Source: Negativibacillus massiliensis (GTDB taxonomy: Bacteria > Bacillota > Clostridia > Oscillospirales > Ruminococcaceae). Taken from it: a DNA stretch of 64,000 nt. Under the pieces are notes generated by a model. That model saw only the letters and a list, made by a program, of their open reading frames with translations. It did no database searches and had not been told where the DNA came from. Position 1 is the stretch's first letter. Every line of letters starts with the position of its first letter. Both the position numbers and the translations under genes were made by a program. The stretch covers positions 248,001 to 312,000 of the forward strand of contig NZ_FTRU01000007.1 in NCBI RefSeq assembly GCF_900148495.1, read 5' to 3'. This document shows positions 59,841 to 64,000 of the stretch, in pieces.

Positions 59841-60899
59841 TTAGGCAATCATGTTCTGAATAATGATTGCAGAAAGAAGGATCAGTGCAAATACCATGGT
59901 CACCGAGGAAAAGGCAACGCGGTATTTGATTCGTTCGGTCGAAAGGGTGGTGGAACGGATAAACATGAACATGTTAGGATATTTTCGTACCAGCAGGAGA
60001 AGCGCTGCCAGACCGGAAATCAGATAGAAGGCGAAGATGCACAGGGTGAACACCGCCTGATATTCAGCGGGAAGGACGGTGCCAATCAGATCCATCGCAA
60101 AGCTGAGGATATTGTTTACCATGTGGATAATCACGCCCACCCACAAAGAACCGGAGTAAAGCACGAAGTAACCGATGACCAGTCCCATCAAAAAGGCATT
60201 TGGTGCCTGCACCAGATTGCCGTGGAACATCGCAAACAAAATTGCGGACAGGATCAGCGCAAAGCTGTCACCAAAGCGGCGCATCGATTGGAAGATCATG
60301 CCGCGGAACACAAATTCTTCCACCAGAGGAGCAATCAGACAGAGCTGGAGGCCAAACAGGACTCGGGCACCGGTTTCTTCCGGCAGATAGAGACTGGTGT
60401 GCGGCGTAAGAGAGAACAGCGAGAGAAGGTTTCCCAGCAAAGAGGAGGAAACCACACCGACCACGCTGACAGCCAGCGAAACAAAGATGCATGGAACACA
60501 CAGCGAGGACGAAAAACGGCGAAGCGGGAAAGCAATCCGCAACGGAACGTGCGAGAGCAGCACGAACAGGAAGAATGGCAGGAACAGGCAGATCACCGAA
60601 GAGAGGAGGTTGACCAGCTGAATGATGCTGGAGGATGCCAGCACCTGATTGCCATAGATACGGATTGCAGGACGGAAGACGGCGCATCCCCACAAAATCA
60701 GGAAGGGGACAAACGCGGTCAGAATGAAATACAACAGGATGGAAAACCCAAGCCCGTTGGAATACCGCTGGAGAAGGCGGCGTTCGGTGAGGATGGGCGG
60801 CGGCGGAGTAAAGCCGTAGCCATCCACATAGGTGTAGGAGTTCGGATCATCCGGCCGATAGGAGGATGGGTCCGAAGGAACTTTGTAATAACGAGTCAT
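59841..60899 (-). CDS. CPBP family intramembrane metalloprotease
   Basis: A 352-residue membrane protein with about eight hydrophobic segments. Motif 1 is PLVEEFVFRG (Glu194, Glu195, Arg199), motif 2 is FAMFHGNLVQAPNAF (His226), and motif 3 is VIIHMVNN: the CAAX-protease/bacteriocin-processing set. A proline-rich N-terminal cytoplasmic stretch (residues 8-38, with PPPPP-like GFTPPPPIL) precedes the first helix. Substrates may be prenylated-like or bacteriocin peptides, or anti-sigma factors; none is indicated nearby. The ATG at 60899 has GGAGG seven bases upstream. Confidence 0.88.
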   Translation of the reverse strand: MTRYYKVPSDPSSYRPDDPNSYTYVDGYGFTPPPPILTERRLLQRYSNGLGFSILLYFILTAFVPFLILWGCAVFRPAIRIYGNQVLASSSIIQLVNLLSSVICLFLPFFLFVLLSHVPLRIAFPLRRFSSSLCVPCIFVSLAVSVVGVVSSSLLGNLLSLFSLTPHTSLYLPEETGARVLFGLQLCLIAPLVEEFVFRGMIFQSMRRFGDSFALILSAILFAMFHGNLVQAPNAFLMGLVIGYFVLYSGSLWVGVIIHMVNNILSFAMDLIGTVLPAEYQAVFTLCIFAFYLISGLAALLLLVRKYPNMFMFIRSTTLSTERIKYRVAFSSVTMVFALILLSAIIIQNMIA

Positions 60900-61077
60900 A
60901 AACAATCCTCCAGGGGAGAAAATAAGAAAGAATATCGTCGAAACAAGACAAGTCTTTGTTGCTTTTCTGGTTTTCAGTATACCACACATTTTTAGCGGAA
61001 ATGTTAAGATAAAACTAATTCTTTGGGGGATTTGATCATTCTTTCGTTTCATTTCTGGATTTTTCTGGAGGCGGGTA

Positions 61078-61124
61078 ATCCTTCGGATAGTCCTTCGGAC
61101 ACTCCGAAGGACTATCCAAAGGAT
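61078..61124. other. Long near-perfect hairpin
   Basis: Arms of 21-22 bases (ATCCTTCGGATAGTCCTTCG and its complement, with one mismatch) around a CACT-type tetraloop. Each arm itself contains a repeated CCTTCGGA/TCCGAAGG unit. It lies just inside the region before the proS terminator. Confidence 0.75.
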
Positions 61125-61158
61125 AGAAAAAAACAGCACCCCAGAAAATAGGGTGCTG
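61125..61158 (-). terminator. Distal terminator of the proS transcript
   Basis: On the minus strand CAGCACCC, loop TATTTTCTG, GGGTGCTG, then seven T residues. The nearest upstream minus-strand gene is proS, whose stop lies 505 bases away, so mosaic region 13 would be within the proS 3' UTR. Confidence 0.75.
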
Positions 61159-61199
61159 TAGGTGATATATAGATTGTGCAAAAATAGAGTTTTGTATCA

Positions 61200-61650
61200 T
61201 TGTGCAAACAATCTGTCTTTGCGCCGTAGGCGAACAGTGTCCAGCTTCAAGCTGGCGCGGGAGTGGGCTGCGTAAGCCCACAGAAAAGTTTCGGGTTTTG
61301 GTAAGCTATTGTTTAGAAATATTATTTGTCCTTAACTTACTTTCAGGAAACCTGTTTCTTTTGCAGGGAGGCTCCCCGCCCCTGCACCCCGGGGATACTT
61401 TCTTATGAAAAGAAAGTATCCAAAGATTCACAAGGAACCTGTTGGTTCCTTGACCTCCAACAGAAGGGGGAGGTCCCCCTTCGATTCCCCCGATGGTGTT
61501 CGAGGCTTTTGCGATAAACGAGGGGAAGTGTCACGGAGTGACTGCAGGGACAGGACAATGCTATGGACGATGCAAAAATAAAGTTTCGTGCCATTGTCCA
61601 AACTATCTGTCTTTGCGCCGTAGGCGAATTGCTTTGGTACTTTCTCAGAA
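61200..61650. repeat. Mosaic hairpin repeat region 13
   Basis: Modules: GCGCCGTAGGCG-type tracts (near 61220 and 61616), CCAGCTTCAAGCTGG (near 61240), GGGCTGCGTAAGCCC (near 61265), the CCCCGCCCCTGCACCCCGGGG tract and TACTTTCTTATGAAAAGAAAGT (near 61375-61412), AAGGAACCTGTTGGTTCCTT (near 61433), GGGGGAGGTCCCCC (near 61465), CACGGAGTGACTGCAGGGAC (near 61533). About 150 bases are almost identical to region 8. Confidence 0.78.
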
Positions 61651-61662
61651 AGTACAGCCTGA

Positions 61663-63099
61663 TTAATATGCTTTGCCCCAGATTACCATGGATTTTGCAG
61701 GCTTGCCGCAGCAAACACAGGTGTCAGACAGGTGTTCCTGTGCAAATGGCATGCAGCGGGAGGATACACCAGCAACCTCTTTGAGTTTTGCTTCGCATTC
61801 TGCGTCTCCGCACCACATTGCTTTGATGAAGCCGGATTTTTCGTTTGCAATCTGAATCAGTTCATCCAGGTTCAGAGCAGCCCAGGTTCGGTTCTCGCGG
61901 TTCTGGAGTGCTTTTTCGTACATGCCGTCATGAACAGCCTGCAGCAGTTCGGTTACTTTGCTTTCCAGTTCGTCCAGAGAAACAAAGGTCTTTTCGCGGT
62001 TGTCGCGGCGAACAATGACGCACTGGTTCTGTTCGATGTCCTTTGGACCGATCTCCAGACGCAGCGGAACACCCTTCATCTCGTACTGAGCAAACTTCCA
62101 GCCTGGGGAGTTGTCGGAGATGTCGATGTCGGTGCGGAACTGTTTTGCAAGACGTTCTTTGACTTCCTGAGCCTTTTCGATAACGCCTTCTTTGTGCTGA
62201 GCAACCGGGATAACAACTACCTGGATTGGAGCGATTGCAGGTGGCAGAACAAGGCCGTTGTCATCGCCGTGGGTCATGATGATACCGCCGATGAGACGGG
62301 TGGAAACGCCCCAGGATGTCTGGTGTGGGGTCTGTGGTTTGTTTTCACGGTTCTGGAACTCGATCTCGAATGCTTTTGCAAAGTGATCGCCAAAGTAGTG
62401 GGAAGTACCTGCCTGAAGGCTCTTGCCGTCGTGCATCATTGCTTCGATGGTGTAGGTAGCCTCAGCACCGGAGAATTTTTCGGAATCGGTCTTTTTGCCG
62501 CGAACAACCGGCATAGCAAGCTGTTTCTCACAGAAATCAGCATAGATGTTCAGGATCATCTCGGTCTCGTCGATAGCCTCCTGAGCAGTCTCGTGCATGG
62601 TGTGGCCTTCCTGCCAGAGGAACTCACGGGTGCGCAGGAATGGACGGGTGGTTTTTTCCCAACGAACAACGCTGCACCACTGGTTGTACAGTTTTGGCAG
62701 GTCACGGTAGGATTTGATGATGTTTTTGTAGTGGTCGCAGAACAGGGTCTCGGAGGTTGGACGAACGCACAGACGTTCTTCCAGCTCTTCGGAACCGCCG
62801 TAAGTAACCCATGCAACTTCCGGAGCAAAACCTTCTACGTGGTCTTTTTCCTTCTGGAGCAGGCTTTCTGGAATGAAGAGCGGCATAGCCACGTTCTGAT
62901 GGCCGGTCTTTTTGAACTCAGCGTCCAGAATGTGCTGAATGTTTTCCCAGATCGCATAGCCGTATGGGCGAACGATCATGCAGCCTTTAACAGAAGAGTA
63001 GTCACACAGTTCTGCTTTTTTTACAATATCGGTATACCATTTTGCAAAGTCGACTTCCATCGAAGTGATGTCTTCGACCATTTTTTTGTTGTTTGCCAT
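61663..63099 (-). CDS. proS: Prolyl-tRNA synthetase
   Basis: A 478-residue class II aminoacyl-tRNA synthetase of the short, archaeal/eukaryote-like ProS type without an editing insertion. Motif 2 is [22 protein letters not shown] and motif 3 contains [17 protein letters not shown]. The anticodon-binding domain follows, then the C-terminal zinc-binding ProS extension with Cys residues in WCGDAEC, SRC and CVCCG. The ATG at 63099 follows AAAGGAGGACAAT. Monocistronic as far as seen, with a distal terminator about 500 bases after the stop. Confidence 0.96.
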   Translation of the reverse strand: MANNKKMVEDITSMEVDFAKWYTDIVKKAELCDYSSVKGCMIVRPYGYAIWENIQHILDAEFKKTGHQNVAMPLFIPESLLQKEKDHVEGFAPEVAWVTYGGSEELEERLCVRPTSETLFCDHYKNIIKSYRDLPKLYNQWCSVVRWEKTTRPFLRTREFLWQEGHTMHETAQEAIDETEMILNIYADFCEKQLAMPVVRGKKTDSEKFSGAEATYTIEAMMHDGKSLQAGTSHYFGDHFAKAFEIEFQNRENKPQTPHQTSWGVSTRLIGGIIMTHGDDNGLVLPPAIAPIQVVVIPVAQHKEGVIEKAQEVKERLAKQFRTDIDISDNSPGWKFAQYEMKGVPLRLEIGPKDIEQNQCVIVRRDNREKTFVSLDELESKVTELLQAVHDGMYEKALQNRENRTWAALNLDELIQIANEKSGFIKAMWCGDAECEAKLKEVAGVSSRCMPFAQEHLSDTCVCCGKPAKSMVIWGKAY

Positions 63100-63316
63100 G
63101 AAATATTGTCCTCCTTTATTTGATCCGCAAAGGGGATTTTGCCTGCGTAAAAGAATCTCATTTTATTATATTACCTTCCCCACTGAAATTCAATAGAAAA
63201 GACCTGATGACGGCATTTTTGGGTGAATCCGCCATATTTTAAAAGGGGAAGCAAGAAGATTTTAGGCAAAGGCTGGGAATCGCGGAGACAGACGGGATAT
63301 GACCCATTTTGGGCAT

Positions 63317-63347
63317 GAAAAAAGGACCGGAAAAACCGGTCCTAAAA
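63317..63347 (-). terminator. Terminator of acpP
   Basis: On the minus strand AGGACCGG, loop TTTTT, CCGGTCCT, then TTTTTTC, about 35 bases after the acpP stop. Confidence 0.9.
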
Positions 63348-63382
63348 CACATGTTTTTGGGGGATCTCCCCGCTGGAAGTGA

Positions 63383-63619
63383 TTATTCAGCAGAGCGCTC
63401 CTCAATGTATTTGACGATATCGCCAACGGTTCTGAGGTTTTCGATGTCTTCATCCGGAATTTCGGTATCAAATTCTTCTTCCAGAGTCATAACCAGGTCT
63501 ACAATATCAAGGGAGTCAGCACCCAGGTCATCGATTACTTCAGAATCTTCGGTTACCTGCTCTTCGTCGAGGTCGAGCTGGTCGCAGAGAATCTTCTTTA
63601 CCTGTTCAAAAATATCCAT
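63383..63619 (-). CDS. acpP: Acyl carrier protein
   Basis: A 78-residue acidic four-helix protein carrying the growing acyl chain in fatty acid synthesis. [19 protein letters not shown] contains Ser36, the site of 4'-phosphopantetheine attachment. The ATG at 63619 has GGAGG seven bases upstream; the longer frame reaches into the promoter region. No fab gene is adjacent; it has its own consensus promoter and terminator. Confidence 0.96.
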   Translation of the reverse strand: MDIFEQVKKILCDQLDLDEEQVTEDSEVIDDLGADSLDIVDLVMTLEEEFDTEIPDEDIENLRTVGDIVKYIEERSAE

Positions 63620-63763
63620 TCTTCTCCCTCCTTTCTTCCAGATCAAAATTGGGTTTCCGTTTAAAATGTGTCTATCAATACTGTAAAACGGATGCAATAA
63701 GAAAAAACAAATGCTCTCTGTTGTATTCTGTATGAAAACAGCATAACAGATACTAGCTTATTT

Positions 63764-63792
63764 TTTATAGCATGGAATGAGAATGATGTCAA
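63764..63792 (-). promoter_or_regulatory. Promoter of acpP
   Basis: On the minus strand TTGACA, 17-base spacer, TATAAA, about 140 bases upstream of the acpP start codon. Confidence 0.75.
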
Positions 63793-63873
63793 TATCTATT
63801 TTGGCATATCCGGACAGATTTTCAAAACTGTTCAAACAATTCATGCTGGTTTTGGGGGTTTCTTCCCAAAATC

Positions 63874-63902
63874 TTGTCATCAGCGCTTTAGTGTGATATA
63901 GT
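63874..63902 (+). promoter_or_regulatory. Promoter of aroE
   Basis: TTGTCA, 17-base spacer, TATAGT, about 55 bases before the aroE start. Confidence 0.7.
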
Positions 63903-63956
63903 ATTTTTATCAATATGCAATGCATAAAAAAACTTTGGAAAAGGGATGAAACAACG

Positions 63957-64000
63957 ATGAAACAATTTGCGATTTTGGGATATCCGCTGGGACACAGCCT
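63957..64000 (+). CDS. aroE: Shikimate dehydrogenase, 5' end only
   Basis: The last 44 bases encode MKQFAILGYPLGHSL, the N-terminus of AroE, in which GYPLGHSLSP-type Ser residues bind shikimate. The enzyme reduces 3-dehydroshikimate with NADPH in aromatic amino acid synthesis. The gene is cut by the window end. GGAAAAGGG precedes the ATG. Confidence 0.8.
   Translation, partial: MKQFAILGYPLGHS

Noticed and set aside
59670-60995. 441-codon plus-strand frame opposite the CPBP protease and tadA genes
   Set aside because: Highly charged Gln/His/Arg-rich peptide with no family resemblance, antisense to two genes with clear motifs.
61732-63123. 463-codon plus-strand frame opposite proS
   Set aside because: Phe/Val-rich shadow of a strongly biased housekeeping gene.

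Overview
The window is a 64 kb piece of a bacterial chromosome, most likely from an anaerobic gut Clostridia (probably Oscillospirales / clostridial cluster IV). The evidence is AGGAGG-type ribosome binding sites, Firmicutes operon orders (dgt-dnaG-rpoD), Rrf2, GntR/YtrA-type and XRE regulators, a selenium-dependent glycine reductase operon, and a bilirubin reductase (bil) locus typical of gut Clostridia. The species is an inference; no rRNA is present.

Layout. 1-10 kb: enolase, a PdaA-like deacetylase lipoprotein, a TetR-controlled ABC exporter, a MerR regulator with a duplicated sensor-like C-terminus, an orphan HELGH metallopeptidase, and bilQ-bilR-bilS behind a textbook promoter with two operators. 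10-16 kb: a YczE-like membrane protein, tRNA-Leu(UAG) followed by tandem 146-bp repeats, a gamma-glutamylcyclotransferase-like protein, and a GntR/ABC operon. 16-33 kb is mostly housekeeping: rpmE, yigZ, dgt-dnaG-rpoD, a GNAT acetyltransferase, pepC, Rrf2, a YycJ-type hydrolase, rlmH, comM, corA and murA. 34-41 kb: cardiolipin synthase, galE, an orphan replisome-organizer-like HTH protein, an iron-type binding lipoprotein and an exonuclease.

41.7-54.4 kb is a selenium and glycine block. DUF3343, a YedF/TusA-like protein and YedE (minus strand) diverge from a SufS-like desulfurase (plus strand). Then come a promoter, a glycine riboswitch with a terminator, and grdX-grdE-grdB-trxB-trxA-grdA-grdC-grdD. 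grdB and grdA each contain an in-frame UGA (Sec350 and Sec44). The operon would couple glycine reduction to acetyl phosphate formation, with electrons from NADPH via TrxB and an atypical CVPC thioredoxin. 55-64 kb: an XRE/DUF3169 pair, a glycerophosphodiesterase, two nitrilase-fold proteins with complementary loss of catalytic residues, tadA, a CPBP protease, proS, acpP and the start of aroE.

Two things stand out beyond annotation. First, the corA magnesium-channel gene is preceded by a short reading frame with its own Shine-Dalgarno sequence. It encodes a peptide beginning Met-Asn-Pro-Asp-Pro, recalling the Pro/Asp-rich MgtL leader that senses Mg2+ by ribosome destabilisation. Second, at least thirteen intergenic regions are built from a shared kit of short-loop hairpin modules, shuffled in order and orientation. 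One lies inside the grd operon and one lies in the apparent 3' UTR of proS.
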